DNA of 64,000 nucleotides from Planctomycetota bacterium. GTDB taxonomy: Bacteria; Planctomycetota; Planctomycetia; Pirellulales; Lacipirellulaceae. Location of the stretch: NCBI GenBank assembly GCA_029259915.1, contig JAJDED010000061.1:124001-188000 (forward strand). The letters are read 5' to 3'. Below the pieces are notes generated by a model. It made no database searches and was not told the DNA's origin. It was given only the letters and a program-made list of their open reading frames with translations. Shown one piece after another: positions 37,489-46,655 of the stretch. The position numbers were made by a program, and so were the translations under genes. Numbering within the stretch: position 1 is the stretch's first letter; each line of letters begins with the position of its first letter.

Positions 37489-38253
37489 ATGCCACAGCCT
37501 CGAATCTTGATCCTTCGCGCCCCGGGTACCAACTGCGATGCGGAAACGGCTTATGCTTTTCAGTGTGCGGGCGGCCAGCCGCAGGTGCTGCATTTGAACC
37601 AATTGCTCGAGTCGCCGCACCTTGCCGCCGAGTACCAAATCCTTTGCCTACCCGGCGGGTTCAGCTATGGGGACGACGTGGCAGCCGGGCGTATCTTTGC
37701 CAACCAAATCCGTCATCACCTGAGCGACGTGTTGGCCACGTTTCGAGAAGCGGGAAAGCTGATCCTCGGTATCTGCAATGGATTCCAAGTGCTCATTAAG
37801 TCGGGGCTCCTCGACACCGACGATTCCCAGGGACCTGTGGCTTCGTTGGTCTGGAACAACTCGGGCCGCTTTCTAGACACATGGGTTCGCTTACGCGTGG
37901 ATGGCAACCAGTGCGTGTTTCTTGCCGGCACAGATCGATTGTTCTTGCCCATCGCCCATGCGGAGGGAAAATTTGTCGCGCGAGACCAGCAGGTTCTCGA
38001 CCAGCTCGGTGCTGCAGGCCAATTGGCATTGCGTTACGATTCCGCGCCCGGGGAAACCGAAGCCACCAATCCCAACGGTTCCATGGCCGATGTGGCTGGA
38101 ATGTGCGACGCTACGGGTCGTGTTTTCGGCATGATGCCGCACCCCGAGCGGTTTATCGATCCGACACAGCATCCCCAGTGGACACGCCTTGCCGAAGAGC
38201 CGGAAGGCGAAGGGCTCAAGCTGTTCCGCAACGCGGTCGGCTATTTCTGCTGA
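37489..38253 (+). CDS. purQ: Phosphoribosylformylglycinamidine synthase glutaminase subunit
   Basis: A 254-residue class I glutamine amidotransferase. The nucleophile Cys lies in LGICNGFQVL, GGFSYGDDVAAG is family-specific, and the catalytic His-x-Glu is in MMPHPERF. It releases ammonia from glutamine for PurL. It lies 41 bp after purL in the same direction. No Shine-Dalgarno site is visible. Confidence 0.95.
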   Translation: MPQPRILILRAPGTNCDAETAYAFQCAGGQPQVLHLNQLLESPHLAAEYQILCLPGGFSYGDDVAAGRIFANQIRHHLSDVLATFREAGKLILGICNGFQVLIKSGLLDTDDSQGPVASLVWNNSGRFLDTWVRLRVDGNQCVFLAGTDRLFLPIAHAEGKFVARDQQVLDQLGAAGQLALRYDSAPGETEATNPNGSMADVAGMCDATGRVFGMMPHPERFIDPTQHPQWTRLAEEPEGEGLKLFRNAVGYFC

Positions 38254-38600
38254 GCATTGTCAGCCATGGGCAACGTCGGCACGGTACCGATGGTTTTCGG
38301 CACGGCTGCCGCAGGCGTGACCCGCTTTGTTCGCTGATCGATCCAAGCGTGCGCTGCCCCGGTTGCTCGCTCAATACTAGAAAAATCGCGCAGGTATCCG
38401 GCCCGATTGCCACTGCGATCAAGAATCGAAACGCTATAGGTCACGCGACTCACACTGGTGCCTGCTTGGTGACTGACAAAGTGGTACGACCAACCGCCAT
38501 GCCGGCCTCCGGACGATTTTTCTGTCCCAGGTCTGGCTTGAGAGCGAAACTTGCCCGTGTCGGGCTTGCGGCGTCTGTTCTGTGCATACCAAAGCGACAT
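38241..38600 (-). CDS. Small basic hypothetical protein
   Basis: A 119-residue frame starting at ATG 38600 with TGGAG about 10 bases upstream. The centre (GWSYHFVSHQAGTSVSRVTY, then SSIERATGAAHAWID) has a balanced, protein-like composition, whereas the N-terminus is Arg-rich. It converges on purQ and overlaps its last 13 bp. A longer version of the frame (to 38810) runs into the next gene and was not used. No family is recognised, and it could still be a chance frame. Confidence 0.4.
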   Translation of the reverse strand: MSLWYAQNRRRKPDTGKFRSQARPGTEKSSGGRHGGWSYHFVSHQAGTSVSRVTYSVSILDRSGNRAGYLRDFSSIERATGAAHAWIDQRTKRVTPAAAVPKTIGTVPTLPMADNAQQK

Positions 38601-38745
38601 CGTAGGTGAACTCCAAAGGAAGCGGGGGACCTCCTCTAGTATGCTCGGCGCGGTTGGCCATTGCAGCTGATGGTTGCTTCTCCGATGCAATTTATGCGGG
38701 CTGTGGGACGTTTTATTCGACGGTTGTACCGTTTGTAGCAATTGG

Positions 38746-40185
38746 CTACGGGGTCTCGGCGTCGGGCAAATCATCGTCGTCCGTAATCGTCTCGGCCAAC
38801 CACCAAGCAAGCCGACCCAGCAAACGGAAGTAAAGGAAGCTTGTGCCAGAAAGCAGCAATACCGACGCGATTATCAGCCAACCCGACAGAACCTGCAGCC
38901 CCACAACCGCGGCTCCGCAACCGGCAATCAAGAGCGTTGATTCCACGTAGAAAAGCAACCACGGCCCAGGGCGTTTGATCAGTGAGCGAACCAACTTGGG
39001 CGAGAAGAATTCCAATGCCGAACCGTTTTCTAATTGGGACAGCAAGAAGATGGGAAACAACAAGACACAACCCAGGTCCGCCAACAAGGGCCCCACCCCA
39101 AAAGGTAACTGGGGGATAAACCGCCAAGCGAGGCAGCCGGGCGCCACGGCCAGACAAAACGCGAAGGCTACGTAGAAAAAATTTCCCACCCAATCGAGAA
39201 AAACCGGTCCCGGCGGATTATAAAGTTTATCGTTGCCCTCGGAACTCTCAGTGAGTACGCCCACCCAAAAAGCCGACGCTGCGCCAAACGACAACAAGCC
39301 GAATACAGCCGTCACCGCGTAGCTCATTAACACGATTGCCATGGCCAAACCGCTTACGTTGGCCATCGCGTTGGCGATAAACCAAACTTCAAGCGCCAGT
39401 GCAAAAGCGAAAACAAAAATGCACTCCGGAAGCGGGCTACGCACCAACATTCGAAACACCCCTTCCAACAGCGGATTTCCCGGCAATTGGGGACGCTCGT
39501 AATACTCTTGGCGGAGTTGTTCCTCTCCGGATTCCTCTCGATATTGGCGATTGCGAGCGGCCTGTGACACAATCACGGGCCGGGTCGGGGGGATGTGGGT
39601 TTTGTCGAGCTGGTATTCTTCGCCGTCGGGCACCAGCACGTCCGGCCTCGGCTTTTCCTTGGGAGGCGGCAGCACCACCGTTTTCCCGCCGCAATCGGGG
39701 CAAGTGAGCTTCGTGCCAACTTGTTTCAACTGGGCATGCATCAACGTGTCGCAAACACGGCAATACACGGGGAAAAATTTCGGTTGTCGCGCAGCCAAAT
39801 CTTTTGGCAACGGCGCTTCGTCGACGTCCCACAGTCCATACTGCTGACCGTGCATCGCCGCGGGTGGTTTTTTGGGACGGACTTTCGGCGGCGGGGGAAT
39901 CACAGTCATCGCCCAACAGTCGGGACACTTCGCCTTTTTCCCCACGTCCCCGGTTCGTGCCACAATCCGCGTGTCACACACCCGGCAAAAAAAGCCAACC
40001 GTTTCAGGAACCTCTGGGACTGCGGAGACAGCCGCCTCCGGTTCCTCTTCGATACCTGGAACAATCAATATCTTTCCACAACCACCACACCGGCACTTTT
40101 GCCCCCGATTTGTCCCAGCCAAAGGCAACGTGGCACCACAGCCATCGCAAACGAACAACTTAGTTGGAGAAAGGGGCATCGACAT
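38746..40185 (-). CDS. Membrane protein with three N-terminal zinc ribbons
   Basis: ATG 40185 is preceded by AGGAC; a 13-residue extension was discarded. The roughly 479-residue product has three CxxC...CxxC ribbons in the first 190 residues (CDGCG...CGGCG, CRVCD...CPDCW, CRVCD...CPDCGG), separated by Pro/Lys linkers. Five or six membrane helices follow from about residue 250 (for example PECIFVFAFALALEVWFI and LLFYVESTLLIAGCGAAVVG). The two later ribbons are near repeats of each other. The layout suggests a cytoplasmic zinc-binding sensor domain on a membrane body. Function unknown. Confidence 0.7.
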   Translation of the reverse strand: MSMPLSPTKLFVCDGCGATLPLAGTNRGQKCRCGGCGKILIVPGIEEEPEAAVSAVPEVPETVGFFCRVCDTRIVARTGDVGKKAKCPDCWAMTVIPPPPKVRPKKPPAAMHGQQYGLWDVDEAPLPKDLAARQPKFFPVYCRVCDTLMHAQLKQVGTKLTCPDCGGKTVVLPPPKEKPRPDVLVPDGEEYQLDKTHIPPTRPVIVSQAARNRQYREESGEEQLRQEYYERPQLPGNPLLEGVFRMLVRSPLPECIFVFAFALALEVWFIANAMANVSGLAMAIVLMSYAVTAVFGLLSFGAASAFWVGVLTESSEGNDKLYNPPGPVFLDWVGNFFYVAFAFCLAVAPGCLAWRFIPQLPFGVGPLLADLGCVLLFPIFLLSQLENGSALEFFSPKLVRSLIKRPGPWLLFYVESTLLIAGCGAAVVGLQVLSGWLIIASVLLLSGTSFLYFRLLGRLAWWLAETITDDDDLPDAETP

Positions 40186-40550
40186 CGGTGGAGTCCTGCG
40201 TGAAAGAAGCAGACTGGCACCCACATTCTAGCGGATCGGCAGCAGAAACCAAAGATTCTTGGTCCCCAGACAAGCGAACAGAAAAAAACCTTGCCATTCC
40301 GAGGTCCGCCGAGGAATCTGATTTGCCTACAAGCCTACCCAGGATATCGCCTAGATTCATGTAAAAAGTGCACGCGAAACTCGGCGGTTTGGCACGCCGC
40401 CGCATCTTAGTAACGGTCTAAATGCGTTCTTAGGCTCTTAGGTTTGCATGTCGCACCTAAATTGCCTTTGTATGACCGAGCAATTCAGATAGGATGACTA
40501 ATAAGGGGATGATGGAATTGGGCACTTGCCTTCCTAGAGGAGGTGGTGAA
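40186..40550. other. Intergenic region, no gene seen
   Basis: About 365 bp between divergent genes. It contains short GC-rich dyads (GGCGGTTTGGCACGCCGCC near 40382) but no convincing frame. Confidence 0.4.
40538..40543 (+). promoter_or_regulatory. Strong Shine-Dalgarno AGGAGG before an upstream ATG of the PEP-CTERM frame
   Basis: AGGAGG lies 7 bases before ATG 40551, which is in frame with the PEP-CTERM gene and would add 55 residues before its signal peptide. The downstream ATG 40716 lacks such a site. Confidence 0.5.
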
Positions 40551-40715
40551 ATGGAACAGTTCTCTCTGAATGAGGCGATCTTGAATCGAGCCTTTACCTC
40601 TTGCAGTGCTAGATTGGCTTGCCATATCAAACACTTTTTTAGGTCTCTACCAATTTGTGATTTCAACTACCCAAGCATAGAAGTCGTTAGCGAAAATAAT
40701 TTTTCGGTAAGTACA

Positions 40716-41303
40716 ATGCTAAAATGGCTTTCTCTGTGGCTTATACTTATAAGTTTGAATGTCGAGACCATTTCAGCGGCACCTATTCTAACTATCGACC
40801 AGCAAAATACCGAACTCGATCCTACCATGGTGATTGGTGTTGGTACTCTAACTTTCGGGCAGTCGTTCACGCCAACATTGAGTCGTATTGATGCCGTGGA
40901 AGTTGCTCTTAAATCAGGGCCTTCGACCTGGAAGATAGAAATTCTGGAGGGCAGTGGACTGAATGGAGACATTCTTGCTTTTTCATCACCAGTAACATTT
41001 ACCAGACCAATTCCAGTTTCAGATCCCGTCCACTTCGATCTAGTAACACACATTTCAGTAACCCCGGGCAATCAATATACGGTAAGACTTTCAAATGTCA
41101 GTGGTGGTGCTGCTGCAGTAGGTATTCCTAACTCTTCGGGCATAGATTCCTATTTGGGTGGCTCTGCATTCTTCCCTTTTTCTACAGGGGTCACTGATAT
41201 TCTGTTTTCTGTAGGACTGCATACTGCAGTGCCCGAGCCAAGTACGCTCTTACTAGGAGTGATGCTTAGCTTTGGTCTTCTGACTGTGCGGATAAGGAAA
41301 TAG
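40716..41303 (+). CDS. PEP-CTERM sorting-domain protein
   Basis: Starting at ATG 40716 the protein has 195 residues and begins with a signal peptide (MLKWLSLWLILISLNVETIS, cleavage near SAA/PI). A beta-rich domain follows (LTFGQSFTPTLSRIDAVEVA, NQYTVRLSNVSGG). The C-terminus VPEPSTLLLGVMLSFGLLTV ending RIRK is a PEP-CTERM signal: VPEP, membrane helix, basic tail. Such proteins are processed by exosortase and linked to exopolysaccharide. An in-frame ATG at 40551 with an excellent ribosome site is an alternative start. GC content is lower than in neighbouring genes. Confidence 0.8.
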   Translation: MLKWLSLWLILISLNVETISAAPILTIDQQNTELDPTMVIGVGTLTFGQSFTPTLSRIDAVEVALKSGPSTWKIEILEGSGLNGDILAFSSPVTFTRPIPVSDPVHFDLVTHISVTPGNQYTVRLSNVSGGAAAVGIPNSSGIDSYLGGSAFFPFSTGVTDILFSVGLHTAVPEPSTLLLGVMLSFGLLTVRIRK

Positions 41304-41407
41304 AGAGTAGAGCCCTGGCCAGAACTCAAATTGGCAGTCGATCTCCGCTACTCATAACTAGCAGCGGTTTTATCGACCGCCGCAGATAAGGGCATGTCCA
41401 GAAAATG

Positions 41408-41636
41408 GGTAGTGGGTCAGTTTGCGTTGCCTTCTTGGCCAAAGGCCATGGTCAACGTAGCCTGGGGCAACGCCCCAGGAATCAAAAGGCAGAAACATCT
41501 TTTGGCCAAAGGCCATATTCACCGTGAGCGTAAGTGAATACGGCCTTCAGCCGAATATGCATGGAACACTTTTCAACCTGGGGCGTTGCCCCAGGCTACG
41601 GTGAGGCGAGACCTTCGGCCAAATTGACCCACTACC
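41408..41636. mobile_element. MITE-like non-coding element with terminal and nested inverted repeats
   Basis: The 229-bp element is bounded by GGTAGTGGGTCAGTTT (41408-41423) and its inverse (41621-41636; 15 of 16 match). Inside, the 23-bp segments 41457-41479 and 41577-41599 (core CCTGGGGCAACGCCCCAGG) are exact inverse copies. GGCCAAAGGCCAT occurs twice in direct orientation (41437-41449 and 41504-41516). There is no coding frame. It lies between the PEP-CTERM gene and holB. Confidence 0.65.
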
Positions 41637-41714
41637 GGTCCCGCGAGCCACCCCTCTTTGTTAGGATCAAGGCAAAGTGAACTAACCCACTCTCCCAAAA
41701 GCACGGTATAACCG

Positions 41715-42767
41715 ATGTGGCAAGGCATCTTAGGACACGATGACGTAGTCGAGCGGTTTCGCCAGAGCTTGGCCGAAGGACGGCTTGCTTCGTGTTATCT
41801 GTTTCTTGGACCCGAGGGAGTGGGCAAACGGACCTTTGCTCTGAAGTTGGCGCAGGCATTGCTTTGCCAGAACGCCGAGTCTGATAGTCTTACAACGTGC
41901 GGCAATTGTGAATCGTGCATGCAAGCGGTTGCAGAGAATCACCCTGACATGGATGTGGTTCGACTTCCCGAGGGTAAGCGGCGCATGCCGGTGGAGCTTT
42001 TCTTGGGCGACCGCGATCATCGGCATCGGGAAGGGCTTTGCCACAACATCGCTTTGCGACCGCAGTTGGGTCGGCGCCGCGTAGCGATAATCGAAGACGC
42101 CGACCACCTGACCGTGGAAAGCTCCAACTGCCTGCTGAAAACTTTGGAAGAACCGCCCGCCGGGGCCGTGCTGATTCTGATTGCCACCAGCCGCAGCCGG
42201 CTGTTGCCGACCATTCTTTCTCGTACTCAGGTGATCCGCTTCCAGGCACTTTCGACCGATGTGTTGGAAAAATTGCTTGTCGAGCAACAAATCGTCAGCG
42301 ACTCCCAGCAGGCTCGGGCAATTGCCCAAAACGCCAATGGCAGCTTGCATCGCGGCCGTGAACTGGCCGATCCGGAACTGCGAGACTTACGCGAGCCGCT
42401 GCTCTCCCAAATGGCCTCGGCAGGTTTTGATAGCGTTTCTTGTGCCGCTTTGTTAACTGATTTTGTGAATCAAGCAGGCAAATCCCCCGAAGCTCGCCGC
42501 CAGCGGTTGCGGTCGGTTTTCCATCTCATCGGCAACCATTTCCGCGAACTGCTGCGGCTTTCTTGTTCGCCAGAAGAGTCCTCGGTCAGTGCCCCAGAGT
42601 CTGCCAGCAGGCACCTCCAACTGCTTGGTCCCGCCGCTCAATCCAGTGCCCTAGCAGCACTCGATCGTTGTCTGGAGGCGGAAATTCAGCTCGACCGCAA
42701 TGCCAACCAAGCGACGCTGCTGGAGTGTTGGCTGGACGATCTGGCAGGGCTGCTGACCCCGGCTTGA
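41715..42767 (+). CDS. holB: DNA polymerase III subunit delta'
   Basis: A 350-residue clamp-loader subunit. It has the AAA+ start WQGILGHDDVVERFRQSL, Walker A GPEGVGKRTFA, the four-Cys zinc module (CQN, CGNCESC), Walker B-like VAIIEDADHLT, and the sensor/arginine-finger region SNCLLKTLEEPP...ILSRTQVI. With DnaX and HolA it loads the sliding clamp. It stands alone after the MITE-like element. The C-terminal domain is divergent, as usual. Confidence 0.88.
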   Translation: MWQGILGHDDVVERFRQSLAEGRLASCYLFLGPEGVGKRTFALKLAQALLCQNAESDSLTTCGNCESCMQAVAENHPDMDVVRLPEGKRRMPVELFLGDRDHRHREGLCHNIALRPQLGRRRVAIIEDADHLTVESSNCLLKTLEEPPAGAVLILIATSRSRLLPTILSRTQVIRFQALSTDVLEKLLVEQQIVSDSQQARAIAQNANGSLHRGRELADPELRDLREPLLSQMASAGFDSVSCAALLTDFVNQAGKSPEARRQRLRSVFHLIGNHFRELLRLSCSPEESSVSAPESASRHLQLLGPAAQSSALAALDRCLEAEIQLDRNANQATLLECWLDDLAGLLTPA

Positions 42768-43042
42768 ATCGGACTCGGGAGCGAAATCCAACTTATTCGC
42801 TATTACCTGTTTTCAGAATTCGGTTGCTTGCTTACACTCTTTGCCATGAGGCAGAAAACATCTGCTCAGGCGGCATCTCAAACATTCTGAAATAGCACGA
42901 AAACCACCGTATTATCGGCCAAAATGGCTTCTGATTCTTGATGCCTGGTGGGCAACTGCGTGCTAGATTCTTTTACGGACTATTGATTTTTAACGGACTA
43001 TACCATCACCGCTCTGCTAAAGCTTGAAGAGGAAACGATATC

Positions 43043-45259
43043 GTGGATACGAGTTTGATCGTCTATTTGGTCCCAGGGGTCGCAATTCTTGCCTTGGGTT
43101 ATGCCCTGGTTCGCGCCGGTTGGGTGCAGCGTCAGGATCCTGGCAATGAACGAATGCAAATCATTGGCCAGTGGATCGCCAACGGCGCCATGGCCTTTTT
43201 GTCGCGCGAGTATCGCATGCTCGCGATATTTGTCGTGCTAGTTGCCGTGCTGTTGGGAGTGACCAACGCCGCGATTGGCGAGGAACAAAACACCAATGGC
43301 CTGATCGCCCTGTCGTTTGTAATCGGGGCCATTTGTTCGGCGTTGGCCGGTTTCTTTGGCATGAAGACCGCCACCGCAGCCAATATTCGCACCGCCTCTG
43401 CCGCTCGGCGGGGACTTAACGAAGCACTCCAGGTCGCTTTCACAGGCGGATCAGTCATGGGACTTTCAGTCGCCGGCTTGGCGCTCTTGGGCCTCGGAGG
43501 ACTGCTATGTGCCTATTTGAAAATGTATCCCGCCGCAATTGAGGGTGGCGACGCAACCTTGCTGGTTCTGAATATCCTCTCCGGGTTTTCACTCGGAGCA
43601 TCGTCGATCGCACTGTTTGCTCGCGTGGGTGGTGGCATCTTTACTAAAGCTGCTGACGTCGGAGCCGACTTGGTCGGGAAAGTCGAAGCCGGCATTCCCG
43701 AAGACCATCCGCTCAACCCCGCCACCATTGCCGACAACGTCGGCGACAACGTCGGCGACGTCGCCGGCATGGGTGCCGATTTGTTTGAATCCTACGTGGG
43801 AGCCATTATTTCGTCGATGATTCTGGGAGCCGCCTGGTTCGCTGGCCTCGAAGCCGCGGAAGCGGGTGCCGGGATGAATGCTGTTTTTCTGCCATTGGTC
43901 GTAGCTTTGGTCGGAATCGTATCCTCAATCGTCGGCTTCTTCTTCGTCAACACCAAGGAAGGGGGCGACCCGCAGCAAGGCCTGAATCGAGGGACATTTG
44001 TATCCGGCGCACTGATGGTCGTGGGAACCATCGGTGCAATCAAATGGCTCGTTCCCGCCGGGAGCGTGACGGTCGACGACATTATCGCCGGTCAGCCCAC
44101 TTTCGAATGGTGGGGAATTGCCGTGGCGGTCGTCGCCGGCTTGTCTGCTGGCATCGCGGTCGGCATGATTACCGAATGGTACACCGCCTGCAACCGGAGC
44201 CCGGTAGGAACGATTGTCGAATCCTCCCGCACCGGACATGCCACCACCATCATCCAAGGCATTGCCGTGGGGATGAATTCAACGACGCTGCCCATTCTCG
44301 TCATCGGAGCGGCAATCCTTGTTGCCTTCCATTTTGCCGGCTTGTACGGCATCGCCATGGCCGCGTTGGGAATGCTTTCGACTATTGCTATCCAGCTGGC
44401 AACCGACGCCTACGGACCCATCGCCGACAACGCTGGCGGAGTTGCCGAGATGGCGCAGCTTGGCCGCGATGTTCGTGCCCGTACCGACAAACTCGATGCC
44501 GTCGGAAACACCACCGCCGCGATCGGCAAAGGCTTCGCCATCGGCTCGGCGGCACTGACTGCTTTAAGCCTCACCGCTGCCTATCTCACCAAGATGCAAG
44601 GACAAGTTGACATCGACGCCGCGAATCCCTATGTGCTGGTGGGACTGTTGATCGGCTGTATGCTACCGTTCCGCTTCTCGGCAATGGCGATGGTTGCCGT
44701 CGGCAACGCAGCCCAAGACATGATCCAGGAAGTCCGCCGTCAGTTCAACGAAATTCCCGAGTTGAGGCCCGCACTAGCTGCTGCGAAAAGAGCTGAAAGC
44801 GAAGAGCGAGACCCCACCGAAGAAGAAGCCAACATCATCCATGCTGCGGATGGCAAGGCCGACTATTCGCACTGCGTCGACATCGCCACAAGCGCAGCAC
44901 TCCGAAAGATGATTGCCCCCGGCTTGATGGCGGTGGTTGTGCCGGTGGTCGTGGGATTGGTTTCCGTAAACATGCTGGGCGGCCTGCTGATTGGCGTAAC
45001 GATCTCCGGCGTGTGCCTTGCCATTTTCCAAGCCAACGCCGGCGGAGCCTGGGACAATGCCAAAAAACAAGTCAAAGACGAAGGCCACTCCAAGTGGGGC
45101 GATGAATTTGAAGAAATGCACAAAGCAACCGTCACCGGCGACACCGTCGGCGATCCCTTCAAAGACACCTCGGGCCCCTCGCTGAACATTCTCATCAAAT
45201 TGATCAGCGTGGTCGCGATGATTATCGCTCCGATTCTCTACGCAATCCACTTCGGTTAA
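43043..45259 (+). CDS. hppA: Membrane-bound ion-translocating pyrophosphatase
   Basis: A 738-residue protein starting at GTG 43043 with GAGGAA 9 bases upstream. It has about 16 membrane helices. Pyrophosphate-binding signatures are [17 protein letters not shown] and [39 protein letters not shown] has the Ala that marks the K+-dependent class, whose members pump Na+, H+ or both. Hydrolysis of PPi drives ion export, building a gradient. No accessory genes are adjacent. Sodium versus proton preference is not settled by what I can see. Confidence 0.93.
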   Translation: MDTSLIVYLVPGVAILALGYALVRAGWVQRQDPGNERMQIIGQWIANGAMAFLSREYRMLAIFVVLVAVLLGVTNAAIGEEQNTNGLIALSFVIGAICSALAGFFGMKTATAANIRTASAARRGLNEALQVAFTGGSVMGLSVAGLALLGLGGLLCAYLKMYPAAIEGGDATLLVLNILSGFSLGASSIALFARVGGGIFTKAADVGADLVGKVEAGIPEDHPLNPATIADNVGDNVGDVAGMGADLFESYVGAIISSMILGAAWFAGLEAAEAGAGMNAVFLPLVVALVGIVSSIVGFFFVNTKEGGDPQQGLNRGTFVSGALMVVGTIGAIKWLVPAGSVTVDDIIAGQPTFEWWGIAVAVVAGLSAGIAVGMITEWYTACNRSPVGTIVESSRTGHATTIIQGIAVGMNSTTLPILVIGAAILVAFHFAGLYGIAMAALGMLSTIAIQLATDAYGPIADNAGGVAEMAQLGRDVRARTDKLDAVGNTTAAIGKGFAIGSAALTALSLTAAYLTKMQGQVDIDAANPYVLVGLLIGCMLPFRFSAMAMVAVGNAAQDMIQEVRRQFNEIPELRPALAAAKRAESEERDPTEEEANIIHAADGKADYSHCVDIATSAALRKMIAPGLMAVVVPVVVGLVSVNMLGGLLIGVTISGVCLAIFQANAGGAWDNAKKQVKDEGHSKWGDEFEEMHKATVTGDTVGDPFKDTSGPSLNILIKLISVVAMIIAPILYAIHFG

Positions 45260-45285
45260 GGTGCCGATTGCCGCGAACGTCGGTC

Positions 45286-45313
45286 TTGCAGCACCGGGCC
45301 ATTCGCCTAGAAT
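45286..45313 (+). promoter_or_regulatory. Candidate promoter of tRNA-Ser
   Basis: TTGCAG (45286-45291) and TAGAAT (45308-45313) are 16 bases apart, ending 37 bp before the tRNA. Confidence 0.5.
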
Positions 45314-45350
45314 AGTGCTTCCGGCCCTCGGCACCACTCCAGAGGGCTCT

Positions 45351-45439
45351 GGAGAGGTGGCAGAGTGGTCGAATGCGCCGGTTTGCTAAATCGGTGACTG
45401 GGGAAACCTGGTCCGCAGGTTCGAATCCTGTCCTCTCCG
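45351..45439 (+). tRNA. tRNA-Ser (anticodon GCU)
   Basis: The acceptor stem GGAGAGG (45351-45357) pairs with CCTCTCC (45432-45438). The anticodon stem CCGGT/ATCGG frames the loop TTGCTAA, anticodon GCT at 45385-45387, reading AGC/AGU. The long variable arm is typical of serine tRNAs, and the T-arm GGTTCGAATCC is canonical. CCA is not encoded. An accessory stretch of genes begins directly downstream. Confidence 0.95.
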
Positions 45440-45468
45440 CTTGGCAAGTTTTCACATAACGAAGCATG

Positions 45469-45492
45469 ACCCCTGATACCTCAGGGGTTTTC
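45469..45492 (+). terminator. Intrinsic terminator after tRNA-Ser
   Basis: ACCCCTGA (45469-45476), loop TACC, TCAGGGGT (45481-45488), then a short T run, 29 bp after the tRNA. Confidence 0.75.
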
Positions 45493-45568
45493 TCGTGCGC
45501 CTTGGGTTGTTATGCAAAAAACTATCTAGGACAGACTAACTAGTCAATTTTTTTCTGGAGAGTTTGAC

Positions 45569-46132
45569 GTGAAAGAGGATGAATTCGTAGCGACAGCGTT
45601 GGAGGCAGCAGAAGAAGTGCTCTCAGCGCCGCTTTCGATTAGACGTGGTGCCTCACTACTATATCAAGTTACTGTCGACAACCGGCTAAACTTAACCGTT
45701 GATCCCAAAAATCCTAAGCGCGGTCAGTCAGCATTCCAGACAGATCTTTGCGTATTCGACGAAGTTTCAGAAAACACACAGATTCCACGGGTCGTTCTCG
45801 AATTCAAACCTGGCATCTCTACACACGACATTCTCACATACAGCTCGAAAGCCAGGAAGCACAAGCAAGTTTACCCATACCTCCGATACGGCATGGTGAT
45901 TGCCCGCCTGGACAAACTGCCGAGCAGGTTCTTCACACATAATGAGGCACTGGACTTTGGGGTTGCTGCCGGATCATATAGTCCCAATAACCTTCATCAA
46001 CTATTTGCGACGCTCCTCGCGGCGGAAGTCGAAGCTTCTCGCCAGATCGAGAGAATCGTGTTCGGTACAGAGGCCGTACATATCTATCGTACGGGTGTAG
46101 AAACAAAGACGGGGAATAGCAAAGTCGTTTAA
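45569..46132 (+). CDS. PD-(D/E)XK-like putative endonuclease, orphan
   Basis: A 187-residue product from GTG 45569, with GGAG 8 bases before it. An N-terminal helical part is followed by FQTDLCVFD and then VVLEFKPG about 17 residues later, the spacing of the Asp and the Glu-x-Lys in PD-(D/E)XK nucleases. HKQVYPYLRYGMVIA then fits the next helix and strand. No methyltransferase or specificity gene is adjacent. It lies just after tRNA-Ser and differs in codon use from the backbone genes. It could be a restriction enzyme remnant or an anti-phage nuclease; the family call is by motif only. Confidence 0.5.
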   Translation: MKEDEFVATALEAAEEVLSAPLSIRRGASLLYQVTVDNRLNLTVDPKNPKRGQSAFQTDLCVFDEVSENTQIPRVVLEFKPGISTHDILTYSSKARKHKQVYPYLRYGMVIARLDKLPSRFFTHNEALDFGVAAGSYSPNNLHQLFATLLAAEVEASRQIERIVFGTEAVHIYRTGVETKTGNSKVV

Positions 46133-46305
46133 CCGTCTCCATCGAGCATCTATTTTCTCGTTGTAAATTACTGGATAATTGAGTGGCGGTGGACCATGCA
46201 TCATTACTACACACGGTATGTACTCACCGCAATTGCTATCCGCTAGCACTGCCTGAAATTCGGCGCGTTCCGCAAATTTGCACCTTTCGATCCGGAGGCA
46301 GCACG

Positions 46306-46641
46306 TTGGTCTTCACAGAATGGCTGGAAAGCCTTACACCCATGGTCAACGTGGTCCGGTTGTTGGCCGGGCTCGGACTGGTCACCATCTTCTTGGCGTA
46401 TTTGAAACACGCCACCGAAAGACGATGTTGGCGGATGTTTAAGCAGGCGGCCCACGATTGGGTCGATCGTTTCGTCGAATCGGAAAATCGGCACCTCAGC
46501 GAACTGACCGAAGATGAATGGAAATCGGCATGCGAGCGGATGTTGACACACACGAATTTTGGCCCACTTGAAATCAAGCAGGTGCTTGACCTTGCAGTCA
46601 TCGTGGCCAAGGGAATTGCTGCGGATAAGGTTTTCATGTGA
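46306..46641 (+). CDS. Small membrane-anchored protein, unknown
   Basis: TTG 46306 is chosen because GGAGG lies 7 bases upstream; an ATG at 46342 is an alternative. The 111-residue product has one N-terminal membrane helix (NVVRLLAGLGLVTIFLAYL) and a soluble helical domain (WVDRFVESENRHLSELTEDE, GPLEIKQVLDLAVIVAKGI). It ends 14 bp before the next small membrane protein, so they are probably co-transcribed. No family is recognised. Confidence 0.55.
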   Translation: MVFTEWLESLTPMVNVVRLLAGLGLVTIFLAYLKHATERRCWRMFKQAAHDWVDRFVESENRHLSELTEDEWKSACERMLTHTNFGPLEIKQVLDLAVIVAKGIAADKVFM

Positions 46642-46655
46642 TTGGAGTACGAGAC

